Part shown: positions 35,301 through 46,214 of the stretch, in pieces
Layout of the letters: each line of letters opens with the position of its first letter
Position numbering within the stretch: position 1 is the first letter of the stretch
NCBI RefSeq assembly: GCF_000003815.2
Contig: NC_049986.1
Coordinates: 816,864 to 876,863 of the forward strand
DNA from: Branchiostoma floridae
Taxonomy: Eukaryota; Chordata; Leptocardii; Amphioxiformes; Branchiostomatidae
Length of the DNA: 60,000 bases
Direction of reading: 5' to 3'
Notes under the pieces: generated by a model
Databases searched by the model: none
What the model saw: the letters and a program-made list of their open reading frames with translations, nothing else
Told to the model about the DNA's origin: nothing
Program-made: the position numbers and the translations under genes

Positions 35301-37986
35301 GTTGGCGCCAGCACTTTTAGCCCCCCCCCCTGGTCTGGATAGGGTTATTAAAGGGTTTGTCTTTAGACAGATCCTGACTGTCCATCATTTTTAGCAGTTC
35401 AGCCAATGATATCGCAGCAATTAGCGATTCGACCAATCACCGAAGAGATCTCCATTATGTCTTTGTGCTGCAGTTTTGCATGTTGACGGATGTGAGGAGG
35501 GTCATGGGGTGGGTCTACAAAGAGAACACATTGTCAGCTGATACATACCTGTGGAAGTAGAAGAAACACGACTTGAGATGACTGAACGGTTCCCGGAGAA
35601 TGGCGATGAACTGTGTATCCGGCGCCATGAGCTTGTGTAACTTGACCCTGTCGTACACAGTGTGATATACCAGCAGGTTGTACTCATCCACGTTCTGCTT
35701 CATCAGTATTTTGTTGGTCATGCCTTCCGGGAATCCTAATTTCACACTTAAACATTTCCTGGAATTACAAAATTCAACGGATTATTCCAAATTTCAGAGA
35801 ATATATATCGTCTCATGCTGCTAAACCACAAATATGCAACAGATACTGTTATACTACCAGAACATATTGTCAAAAGTAATAAAAATGAAAAGAGAGAAGT
35901 TACAGTAGAAAAAAACGTTTTGAAAAGTGAAAGGATGAAATTATTCCTCACTTAGGCAGTACGAAGTTCAGTCCGTGTTCGTAGCCGAACCTCTGCAGAA
36001 TACAGGCTGTGGTTTGAGACCCTGCCTTTTGCACCTGGACAGAAATGCACTGTGAGACGTTTTGAGAGTCTACTCAAGGGACTCTCAGAATGGCAACGTC
36101 AAATGTAGATTCACAAGTAAGTACATGTAATCTAAATACAAGTCTATCTCACCTTCATAAATGCAATACTTTTCTTCATCTTGCACTGTGGATTGAAACC
36201 ATTGGTGCCGCCATGTGCATTTAAAACACGATTTTCAACTGCGGCTTCGTTGATTACGGCATCGTCTCTCCATTCTTTTGTGACTCTACAGGATAGACAT
36301 AGGCTGGTAATGTGAGATATGGTTGAGACCTAGAATTCGTAAACTCAGTTGGGAATAGAACAAACGTTGTCAATAGTGTAGCAAGTATCGAAATCTATAA
36401 CGCTACAAAATAAGATAAAGGGAGATATTTGTTTGATTCACCCATGGAATTGTGAAAGATTTCAGCGGAAAAATATCTGGTGCAAGGATGTCGAAAAATG
36501 TTGACAGCCATTTTGGAAGAACAGTATTTACATGTATTTTACTAGGCAACGGAAATATTTCGTAGATTTCTTCGTCTAAAAAAATGGGATACATGTACTC
36601 ATTTTTGGTACAGGAAACTAGGCATAATTGCACCGGTACAATTTGATATGACTAGATTTGTGTACCTAAATATATGTACAGGTACACGGGTTTAGGAACT
36701 GACCAGGACCTATATCAAGTATATGTAGCTTTTTTAGTGATAAATTCTCATTACTGTATAAGGAATTACATATTTGAACCTGAAAACAGTTTCAGTTTTA
36801 ACTGTCAGATTATCACAATTGTCATCGTTGATTTGGGACATACGTATCTGTAGTCTTAAGCACACTGCCTTTAGTTTCTTAATACTCCTGTCGCAATCGC
36901 CCGAGCCTCGCTTGTAATAATAACTTTATTGCACAACAATTGTACAAGGTACATATTGCTTATATGTGACAGGGATACGCGCAACCCTCTGTCGATCTTA
37001 ACCATATCCTGATGGGGGGGGGGGGGGTCAAAGTGCCTGCGCCAACATTGACGTCGTATAACTGCCGAACGACGTGTGCTAGGACTACGAAACTTGGTGG
37101 CTTTTCCTAAAATATTGTTAGCAACAATTCTTCGAAAAAAATTTTAGTTTGCGATTTTTCGTGTTGCCATAGCAACGGGTTTCTGACAGGAATATTTTAC
37201 CAAATTTACTAATTTCAGTTTGAATTGTGGGATTTCATAGTTTTATTGCTAAACCAAACTTGTTTATCTATATCATAAGATCCTGTGTAATTTTAAGTTA
37301 CATTTATAATTAATTATTCATAATTTATGCTAATTTGATGACGTCATGACTAAAATATGACATTATGACGTCATAATTACGTCATATTACGACGTCAAAA
37401 GAGCCCCCCCCCCCCGCCCCAGGTATCCCAAAAAAGCCCGGTCTGGATAGGGTTAAATATAGCCGATCTTCGATTCCATCGATACGCCCGAAGATCGTAG
37501 ATAATGTTACAGGGGTATAAGGTATAGGTGTTTAGGTCTGGACTTGTACCTAAACAATTTATAGGTATAGGTCTGGGTGTTTCGGTACACAGCCCTAGAC
37601 ATAACGATCACCTGACATCTGAATCGTCTTGTATCGCATCCACCCCGCGAAGATTTGTGTCTGCAGAAGACGATCTCGCCGTTCCTTGTCGACTTATCTG
37701 TAACAGAAGCTTTTCTAACCTTTATTAAGTTGAAATTTAGGAATTCCTTCTTTGTAAAACGGACTATTACTGTACCGCCACCAAAATCATTTGTGTCTTG
37801 CAGTTTTATTTTTTCTCTCTCAAGTTTGCGTTTTCTGGAGCAATGGAAATTGTTTTGTGGATAAATGTCAAAAAGTGAAAGTTTGCTTACTCCAAGATTG
37901 TGATACAGTAGAACGAAGGTAAGGATGATTAGAGCCGTCGAAGCTGTTCCTATCTTCTTCTTACATGAAAAATTCCACATGACCAT
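32304..37986 (-). CDS. GAL3ST-like sulfotransferase, copy 2 (intact, long-tailed)
   Basis: Same predicted Golgi PAPS:galactose 3-O-sulfotransferase. Exons, high to low: A 37891-37986, A2 37612-37697, B 36153-36285, C 35952-36034, D 35549-35758, E 34022-34158, F 33365-33548, G 32304-32916. All splice sites and phases hold, giving about 513 residues. Anchor: MVMWNFSCKKKIGTAST, then a hydrophobic stretch ending in YHNLG. In the 5'-PAPS loop the usual His is Gln (VQKAGSQTTACIL), unlike the other copies. The 3' site reads ILREPFSHLKSCF: the Arg and the first Ser are kept and the second Ser is Cys. Exon G continues past the catalytic fold into a lysine-rich tail with KSDQILNDLKKRFPGVDL. Introns hold two piggyBac-like elements and a SINE. 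An upstream exon (38362-38397) may supply the true start. Confidence 0.93.
33793..33945 (+). mobile_element. tRNA-derived SINE in intron E-F of GAL3ST copy 2
   Basis: 33851-33916 resembles a tRNA: an A-box-like GTGGTTTGCACGTTGG and a T-arm CCCGGGTTTGATCCCGGG with B box. It lacks a proper acceptor stem and CCA context and is followed by a T/C-rich tail. The same insertion lies in copy 3, so it predates that duplication. Confidence 0.7.
34434..35347. mobile_element. piggyBac-like non-autonomous element, intron D-E of GAL3ST copy 2
   Basis: CCCTATATAGACCAGG at one end and CCTGGTCTGGATAGGG at the other, TTAA outside. Copy 3 gives the empty site at about 49092 (TATGTTTAAAGGG). It contains many GACGTCAT motifs and no transposase frame. 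Confidence 0.85.
36907..36970 (-). mobile_element. LINE 3' tail in intron A2-B of GAL3ST copy 2
   Basis: TAATAATAACTTTATTGCAC tail shared with 51713-51775 in copy 3, so it predates that duplication. Only the 3' end is present. Confidence 0.6.
37002..37452. mobile_element. Shorter relative of the piggyBac-like element, intron A2-B of GAL3ST copy 2
   Basis: TTAA at 36998-37001 and 37453-37456, end GGTCTGGATAGGG, inverted relative to 34434-35347 and internally deleted. Absent from copy 3. Confidence 0.8.
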
Positions 37987-38361
37987 CTGTAAGGAAATAT
38001 TTCAGTTAAAACCACTGCAGAAATATTTGAAAAAGACATTCTATAGCAAAATGTATAACCGTACGTGGGGTCAAGAAGATTCAAAGGATCGCAAAACAGT
38101 TTAAGACAAAACTGTGTCACTGTGTCATATCAGCAGTATGTTGTACCTTTTTTCTCCAAGCAGAGGTTGGTGGGGAAAATCGTAGCCTTTTTCTTCAGTT
38201 ATCCACTAAAGGGGGGGTGGGGTGTGTGTGCTAAAAAGACATCACAAAGCACGGTTATCTCCCATCCACCCCTGCTTGGTGAATAACTTCTTGAACACTC
38301 GAGTCAAAGCAAATTTATACAGTAGTGTATTGTCAATAGTAATGCCAGAGCAGACGCTGAC

Positions 38362-38397
38362 CTCCCTCCGTGGTTCTTGAGTGGCTAGAATACGCAT
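38362..38397 (-). CDS. Candidate first coding exon of GAL3ST copy 2
   Basis: Reads MRILATQEPRRE, then GAG|GTCAGC as donor. It ends in phase 0 and joins exon A (acceptor TTACAG|ATG at 37986) in frame. The block is conserved upstream of copies 1 and 3. If used, it adds 12 residues before the membrane anchor. The GTCAGC donor is not strong, so it could instead be a 5' UTR exon with a short in-frame extension. Confidence 0.45.
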
Positions 38398-38940
38398 TGT
38401 CGACTGGACGATCAGGCAATACGCTGCACAAACTCGCACCTAATACGCTTGCCCTGGGGAACGTCTAGGTTGTGCACCGTTTCTATAACAGAGTAAATTT
38501 TATCAGTTAAAACATGAGAATTGCTTACAGTCTTGTAGACAGACAGGTCCTGTAGAGTGTGTTTTCAGCCCCTACCAGGGAAAATGTCTACGTACGTATA
38601 CCAATTTCGGCACATCATTAAGGTTGGGTCACACATGCGTATATATTCAAGTCCGTTTGAGGTGCGTATGAAGCTCTTAGTCTCTACCAAGCTCCACAGG
38701 TCGTGGGAAAAATAGTACAAATTGGACAAATATAGATACATGACATGCCAGATGAGCTAGCTGACCGAGAAGTATGGTTGGCGACCCAGCTAACTCGTCT
38801 GACATGTTACCTGTTTACGTTTGTTCAATTTCTATTATTTTTCCAACGACCTGTGGGGCCTGGTGGAGGTAAATACTCCCATGCGCGCCTCACACGGACT
38901 TAAATATATACGCATGTGTGACCCCACCTTTAGGCTCCTT
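38398..38940. promoter_or_regulatory. Upstream flank of GAL3ST copy 2
   Basis: Conserved with 53147-53390 upstream of copy 3 (the GCACCTAATACGCTTGCC stretch, CAGGTCCTGTAGAGTGTG, and a GTACGTATACCRATTTCGGC stretch before the CACATCATTA). 38640-38930 is specific to this copy. Retained similarity across duplicates suggests the promoter region, though recent duplication alone could explain it. Confidence 0.3.
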
Positions 38941-38956
38941 GGGTGGATGGACCGGT

Positions 38957-40265
38957 GTGACAGCGATTTCGCCCCCCGGGATTTCGCCCCCCCCCCCCCG
39001 GGGGCGAAATCACTAGCGATCTCGCCCCCCCGGGGCGAAATCACTAGCGATCTCGCCCTCCCCGGCTAGTGATCTCGCCCCCCTACCTCGCCCCCCTTTA
39101 GCGATTTCGCCCCCCCCCCCCCAAAACGGGTTTACATGACATTTTAGAAGTTGACTGGTATAAATCACAAAATGCAGTTTCAGAATGATATAAGTACACG
39201 AGTTTGATACATAACTCCATTCATAGTATCAATATTAACGTAATTACATGGTAATAAGATAGTTGAACTTGTTTCAGACAAGGAGGGTTGGGTCCCTTGT
39301 ATTCCCATTATTGCATTTACCTGAGTCTTGACATAAGATGTATTTCATTGTATTCACCTGTCCTCAAGCAACCTATATATCTCCAATATGAAGTCTCTAC
39401 CATGAAGTGACCACAAAAGAACTATGTAATGTCTTTATTAATTATGCAAATATTAGGTATTAATTAGAATAACGCACATTTTGGTATTTGCACCTGGCCA
39501 AGGGATATCTTCACCTCCAACATGACTGTTTTTTCTAGTATTTAGGAACTGATGCATTTACCCGTGTTTCTTAAGACTGGTACTTTACCAGTGTTTGCGT
39601 AGCATTTAGCAACAGCTATATCAACTTGCGCGTAGATAGTGTTTATAATGAGAAACTATTATTCACGTGTGTTTTTGTTAATGCTTTGGAATTGTTTCCA
39701 GCACAAGAAAGAAAACACTGTGACAATTTTTTTTTATTGAAATACATGTAAAAATACAAATAAACGGACGAGGACAAAGTGACGGTGGACTCAAGTTACA
39801 TTCAACTTATATTAACGCCGCCACTTATACAAGGATTGTAAATAATAAATTAAACAGGACAATAATAAATAGATACGGTGACAAATTGAAAACATATAGC
39901 TGACGTATTCCGTACCATAGACGGTGTTGATTTATACGTTCGCAGTAGCGCTGTTTTTTGCCACCTCAGCTGCAAAAATTGTCTTTTTCATTTCAATGTC
40001 ATGTTTGCACCGAACAATATAGTATCGACTTTCGAGGTATGACATCTTACGGTACGGTAATAAGGTACCATATAGGTACCAGGTAACACACCATATACGT
40101 TACTCCTCAGGTGCAGTATAGTACCAGGTAGTGCACCTGTAATATGTAGTAACCAGCTGCTCTTGGGGTGGGGGGGGGGGGCGAAAACGCTAAAGGGGGG
40201 CGAAAACGCTAGTGATCTCGCCCCCCGGGAGGGCGAGATCGCCGGGGGGGCGAGATCGCTGTCAC
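38957..40265. mobile_element. TIR element with C/G-rich GCGATYTCGCCCC termini, upstream of GAL3ST copy 2
   Basis: Ends GTGACAGCGATTTCGCCCCC / GGGCGAGATCGCTGTCAC, with six-base flanks ACCGGT and ACCTGT. The copy 3 flank (GGACCGGTCTTACAAGG, about 53392) is the empty site. About 1.3 kb; the AT-rich interior has no transposase frame. Confidence 0.8.
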
Positions 40266-40368
40266 ACCTGTCTTACAAAGCGCATTGTGAATTGCGCATG
40301 AGACATGCACCGTGTATTTACGTGCGTAAGCCAGCTCTAGTGTGACAGGCAACAATGTGTCTTTTTTT

Positions 40369-43300
40369 TGCCTTGCCGCGCATGGCGCGGCATGGCTATG
40401 TGCCCACTATTTTCTTGGTTGGTTCAATGGTTCAATGGTTCAAGCAATGTTAACCCAGCCCTTCCAAAGGCCCTTCCAAAGGCCCTTCCCAGTTCTCTTT
40501 CTCGAGGACAAACTTACGGCTTAGGCGACCAACAGTACATCCCCGTCAAGCTTTATACCTCCATTTTACGCATTTGAGAACAGTTGTGGTCGGTACTGAA
40601 AGCCTCTTAACATCTGGTTACATCGAATGAATGAAGCGTTCGTATGGTTATATTTCAGATCCATTGGAGTAGAATATAATCAAGTGAATTATTTCGAATA
40701 ATAATTTGCATTACCTATTCATTAAGATGAAATAAATGCCTAATTAGACCAATGCATTGCACGTGAATATATAAGTAGGCAATGACGTCATCGAAGCGTC
40801 TCAAGAACGTTTGACTAGGTATTCCAACGCTACCACGAAAACCCTCTGCCGTACGGCGATCCGTAAATTTACTACCATCTTCCCACACCCGCGGTACAAA
40901 AACTATCCGGTTCTAGAGGCAAATTTACCCATCAAAATAAAGGATATAAGTTTCTCTTTCTTGTGATGTTTCGCCGTCTTAGACCGCAGCAGAATGAAAG
41001 TTGTACCATTTGAAAGAGCACATTTCAAGCTTTAAAATGATGCCTGGAACATAAAAATTTTTCGGGAGATAAAAGTCAATTTGAAAGGACTTGTCGATCT
41101 TTAATGATAAAAATCACCGAACGAATTTTATTTTTTCTTCTTGTTCCTGGTGCCAAAATGACGACAAAAAACAGGGCTACGTTTTGATGTTATCGGCAAG
41201 TTTCTATCATACACAAAGGCGAAGCGCCGAGCTGTTTTCCCCGACGATCGCCCCGATTTGGCCGAGCGGCGGCGCCGCGCGATCCTGACGCGCCAAATTT
41301 TGGGCCGCGTGCCCCTCAGAAACGGAGGATATGTGACTGAAGCGGCACAAATAGAACCTTTTTTGACGCTATGGATGAAGAATTTCAAGGTAAAATACTT
41401 GATACAATTTGTAGTGTTTGGGGGAGGGGGCATGTTGAAGAAAATGTGCTTTTGAATAATTTTTTCTCAAGTCAATCCAAGCAATATAATTTCTATGCAG
41501 TGTTTCTTTATCCATGTTTTAGTCATGAAACTTACATGTATGTAAAATGTTTCTTAGCAATTATGTCTTATTAATTATTCTTAGTTTATTGCTTTCTTTA
41601 GTATAATTTACATATGGATCATTGATTGGCCTGTTGTGTACTACTAGTATTTTTGCATTTTTTTTTCACTTGTTGAACTTGAGGCACCATGGTAACTTGA
41701 GTTACCTATGCCCAATTTTTAAGAAAATATCAATTGTATTTTAAATGTCGTCGTTACTGTTGGTGTGAATCATCTCTTGCCTCGTTCCAAGACTAAAATA
41801 CCATTTTGTATTTTTTTCACTTGTTGAACTTGAGGCACCGTGCCCCCCGGATAGGGGTCAGCCGGGTAACCTATGCCCAAATTTTTCAAAACGCTAATGG
41901 CATTTTTGTCAACGTGAAAAATTAGTGCAACCAGATTGTGTATTTTTTGTCAGATTGTGCCAAGGGTTTTTCTGGTGTAGCAAAAATCATAAATCTGTAC
42001 TTACCTGCAATATTATACTCTTGTCTCTACTATCAGCCAGGTTCCTACCGACCGGGCGAGGTTGTCGCAGTTGGTACTGAGGTTCAGTCGCAGAAGATGG
42101 CTCAAAAACAGTGACACTTACCTCCTTCCATCTTGTTGCAGGTATTTATCTACTTAATCAATGATAATAAGTTAATCTATTCCTTACCCCAACTTGCCTT
42201 TCTTTCTTTATTGAATTCTTTATTTCATTATTGGATCATTCTGATTCTTTTGTCACAAGAAAGAAAGAAGTCATAAGTCATAAGAAAGATCATGATGTAG
42301 ATGAACATCAGACGTGGTACTGGAGTAGGTCGTCATCCCCTCAGATGGAAGAACATTATCACCATGGTAGACATGTTAATCATGAAACTCAATTTTGTTT
42401 TTCAGGTGGAGTGTAGATTGCACCAAGTACCAGATGTAGCTGATATAAGACTGGAGAGCGGAGCGGAGATATTGAATGGTAGAGGTCAAACATAATGTTG
42501 ACAAGTTGTGCAGCCAGTGCTATTAGCATTAAGTTTATTAAAGAATACTGTTGCTACCAGTAACCACAGAAAATGATAAGTAAGCCTGTTGTTTTTGTAA
42601 AAAGTAGTTTACATTGCATTATACTATTTATAGTATTGATTAAATAAGGAGAAGTACATGTACCTGCAAGTACATCAAAGGAAATCTGTGTCGATTTTAT
42701 GTATCCTGAAGACTGAGCCTTTGACCTTGAAAAATATTGAACTTGTCCTAATAAATTTAGTGTTTACACAATGTCTACCTATTGATATTTTATCTCTTAT
42801 TAGTACAAACATCTGTCTTCTATATTTTATTATCCAAGTGTTAAGTTGTACTGTTGATACAGTGTAACATCATGGCTCAACATGAAAATAATTCGACATA
42901 TTCACACACTTACCTTTCACCTTGACCAAGTTTACCTTGTTATAAGGCAATTAATATTGCTGATATTCTATAGATGTGACATTGTTGGTAATATAAGTTA
43001 CCATAATGTTGTTTACATTGCAAAAGTATATGAAGCATGATATTTAATCTTCTACAATGCGACTCAACTGGTGCAAAAAACACCATTGACTGTAACCCAA
43101 AATGTGAACTTTTAAACCCAAATTTACTTATTTCTTAAAGAATTACAGGTAAGATTACAATTATTGTGTTATAGGACACCAGTGGGTGCTGTTATGTGTA
43201 AAATATTGAAAGACAGGGTTGTCCCTGTCAAGAGATACAAGTGTGTGAACTTTGGAGGATTTTTCCTTCTCCAGGGATCAAAGGTCACGGTACCACCTGT

Positions 43301-43727
43301 GTAATTTGTTGTAAAATGCATACTTCGACCCTGTGTAAAAGCATAATAAAATGACATGAATGTTCAGAACTCTGTGGAGTGATTCTATGTAGTACATATT
43401 ACAGGGAAATAAGATAAAACAAGCTTTACAGCCTTTACTTACCTTTTCATCACCCCTCAAAGGTATTTTTTTTGGATTTTCATCGTTTATCGCGCAGCCG
43501 GCCATATCTCAGGGTAGGTTTTGGCAACTTTGTGGAGCCATATCTCAGCAACCCTTCAAGATATTTGCTTCATTTAAAAAGCATTTTACTCCTCTTGGTT
43601 AGCTCTTTCAGAAACAGTAAAAACAGTCATTGTATTGTGTTTTTGCCAAGGCACAGCATTTTGCCTTGCCGGGCTTGAAGTGCTGACCTACTTTTTCCTG
43701 ACGATATCCCTAACACGCGGCAAGGCA
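40369..43727. mobile_element. 3.36 kb TIR-bounded insertion of unknown type, upstream of GAL3ST copy 2
   Basis: Bordered by TGCCTTGCCGCG (40369-40380) and CGCGGCAAGGCA (43716-43727). Copies 1 and 3 are uninterrupted here (about 31295 and 53488). The interior has a GC/CpG-rich block near 41220-41340 and an intron-like exon series but no recognisable transposase. It could be a non-autonomous DNA element carrying gene fragments. Confidence 0.6.
41162..41389 (+). other. Unrecognised possible coding exon inside the 3.36 kb insertion
   Basis: Open for 76 codons and ending TTCAAG|GTAAAA. It includes KAKRRAVFPDDRPDLAERRR and a later NGGYVTEAAQIEPFLTLWMK. The DDRPDLAERRR pattern faintly recalls LINE ORF1 C-terminal domains. 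Possible continuation exons start at 42037 and 42405 after good AG acceptors. No ATG at the start, so function and reality are uncertain. Confidence 0.3.
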
Positions 43728-44494
43728 CAACTTTTTAAAAAAGATTTCTTGTTTGTGTTGTGCTGTTTTGTGACATGTATTGTCATATCTACTTTAGACT
43801 GTGTCCTAATGTGGTGCCCTGTCATGTCTTGGCTGGTCGTACGGCTTGCTTTTGTCGCTACGTTTTTTGAAACGCCCGGGGCCACCAGAGACAACGCTCA
43901 CAAACAATCAGGGCAAGTTGGCATCTGCCACAACACAAGTCGGCACCATACTGACTCAGCACGCAAATTATGTATTTTCGGCTCGAAGAATGATAATTTT
44001 ATCGATCAATATTGATGAATGGGCATGAATTGTCCCAGGTTATGAGTTGTCCTGACACATACATTTTAATGCTCTCACACTCATATACATACAAACGCAC
44101 AAGGCACGTACGTATGCACAGACACACATACACACACGATGTCACACAGAATAAGTATACACAGACCCCACACACTTTCAAATATAGGTACTACGTGGTC
44201 TTCAAGCAAACCCTATGGTAGCATTAGATAGTATCAAAAGCTGGCAAAGGGGTGAAGCCGGCCTAGTAGTGTGTATGGCTACGAGTAGTATACAGACTCT
44301 TAGGTGGGCTTCACTCCTCTGCCAGCTTTTGATGCTATCTTATACAGTGGGATCTGCTTGGGGATTACTACGTGGTGACTGTCTGGGTCTCGCTAACTGA
44401 AATTATAGCACCACAAGTTGGCCAACACCATGACACACCTCCACCAGTCTTTCAAAGTAATAAGCCGTGTTACGTTGGGTACACAATGACGCTT
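43728..44494. other. Upstream flank of GAL3ST copy 2 beyond the insertion
   Basis: Collinear with 53490-54480 upstream of copy 3 (TGTCATATCTACTTTAGACT, CTGGCTGGTCGTACGG, the 120 bp palindrome). It confirms that the duplication unit reaches well upstream of the genes. Confidence 0.6.
44225..44342. repeat. 120 bp near-palindrome, upstream flank of copy 2
   Basis: Arms TAGATAGTATCAAAAGCTGG and CCAGCTTTTGATGCTATCTT around a short centre. A copy lies at 54183-54302. Confidence 0.8.
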
Positions 44495-46214
44495 ATCGAA
44501 AGAAAGTTTTAAAAACAGATGGCTTCTCACAGAGTTAAACCAATGATGTTGTATAACCTGCTTGGTAAAACAGATAGCCTGAGAGGAAAAGTTGTACATA
44601 AAACAGGTAAAGAGGTGGAAATTGTGGACAAGTTGTGGAGACGTGCCTACCTTGTGTAGATGTCACTGAGGATGATTTGTTGGGTACTAGGTATGTGGCA
44701 ACTCAAAAAGAATTTTAAACTCTGGATGGACCGGTTTGGTCACATTAGTATGCAAATTTGTTCGTACGAACTGTCAGCTGTCTATATGTAAGCATGCAAT
44801 TTTCTCCGTCACTTTTTTCTTGTAATTTTTAGTTTAGTAATGTAGAGTAGTTTAGAGTTAGTAATGTGAAGATGTGCACAGGGCACAGGTAATCTTGTTG
44901 GGTCAGGTATGGTCTTATGATATGTTTTACAAATACTCTGGAATCAGGACGGAACCTATCGAGAAAATCACAAAGCCACGTAAACCATGTAATAAATACC
45001 ATATATTCAAATGAATTTTCTTTCAAAACAAATCAGAATGAGAAGAAAGATATGATCGACCCCCTTGAAAATACATTTAACGATTCTCTTACACTACTGT
45101 TTCGTATTTTGTATAAGAGTTTTCAGCCTCTGTGCTGCTCCGTCTACCGTGTACTGGCCCTGTTTTATCGCCGTGACTACCTTAGATACAGGAATGCCAC
45201 TTTTCGTCATCACTGCGATCAGGTCTACTCCAGGGAAACGCTTCTTTAAATCGTTCAGGATTTGATCAGACTTTCTTTGTGTCCCCTTCGCTTTCGTAGC
45301 TGTGGTAACAGAGTTTTCTTTGTTTTCCTTATACTTCTGAAACCTTGCTTCGTTTGCAAGCATCTTGTCCTTGCCATACGCGTGAGCGCGGTGGCAGATT
45401 TTATTATCCCATTGCAGGCGTTCCTTTTTCAGATCCTCGCAGAACTGAGGTTTAATTTCCACCGGTCCGTTCCACTTGGATCCTGGAAAAGTTTTCATCT
45501 TCTTAGGTTTTCCCGCACAGTAGCTGTTGACGTCGTGGTTTAACTGTTGAAAAGCTTCCAGCTCGTCTTGAAAGTCCGGCCCTGCTGCCTGTATCTTACT
45601 CCACAGACTTCTGTTGAAATGATCGTACAGCTGATAGTCGACCCAGCTGATGTTCCGGTGGTTCTGGAGTTGTTGTTCGGTGTACATCGACAGTGGCTTA
45701 GAGTACCTGAAAACACAACCATGAAAATTTAAAAAATTAACAACACACTACACACCAGATTTTATAATTATGAGAGGTAAGCACAGCATCATGTAGAATT
45801 GGATTTGAAATGATTCAGGTTATATAAAAAAAGCTTATCACTATCTTAAGCATACTCTACTTTTTAGTAGAGGAAAAACCTTCTTCGCTAAGAAATCGAA
45901 TTTTTAAATCCTAACATGGCAAGTAGACGATGCCCCCTAACTCTGGAGAGCAGATCCTCTGGCAGGTATAAAATTCAAATTAGTCAGGGATGCTATTGGC
46001 TCACATGTGACCATTTTTGGGGAAAACGCACATGCTATTTATCAAATTAAGTCATGGTAGCCTTACAAGGAAAGCAAATAAGTGATACAGACACTGTTAG
46101 CATATTGTTGGATAACTGCGTAACATCACAACCTCATATAAGTACACGTAGTTCTGTAGATTTTATATAACCGGGCATCATATAAAAGTACGGTCTACGG
46201 TATATCGTCGTGTA
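44495..46214. repeat. Tandem segmental duplication, unit 1
   Basis: Starts at ATCGAAAGAAAG and runs to GTCGTGTAA. It is repeated at 46229-47956 with an offset of about 1,735 bases. It carries the distal terminal exon of copy 3, its 3' flank and a few hundred bases of sequence shared with the copy 2 upstream flank. Confidence 0.85.
45094..45706 (-). CDS. GAL3ST copy 3, distal terminal exon (tandem duplicate)
   Basis: Second full copy of the last exon with its own acceptor and stop, 203 residues, keeping the ancestral Gly (QAAGPDFQ) seen in copies 1 and 2. It is reached only by skipping the proximal exon. The hexamer downstream is AATATA (45002-45007). Both exons are intact with few changes, so the duplication is recent or both are kept. 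Confidence 0.85.
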
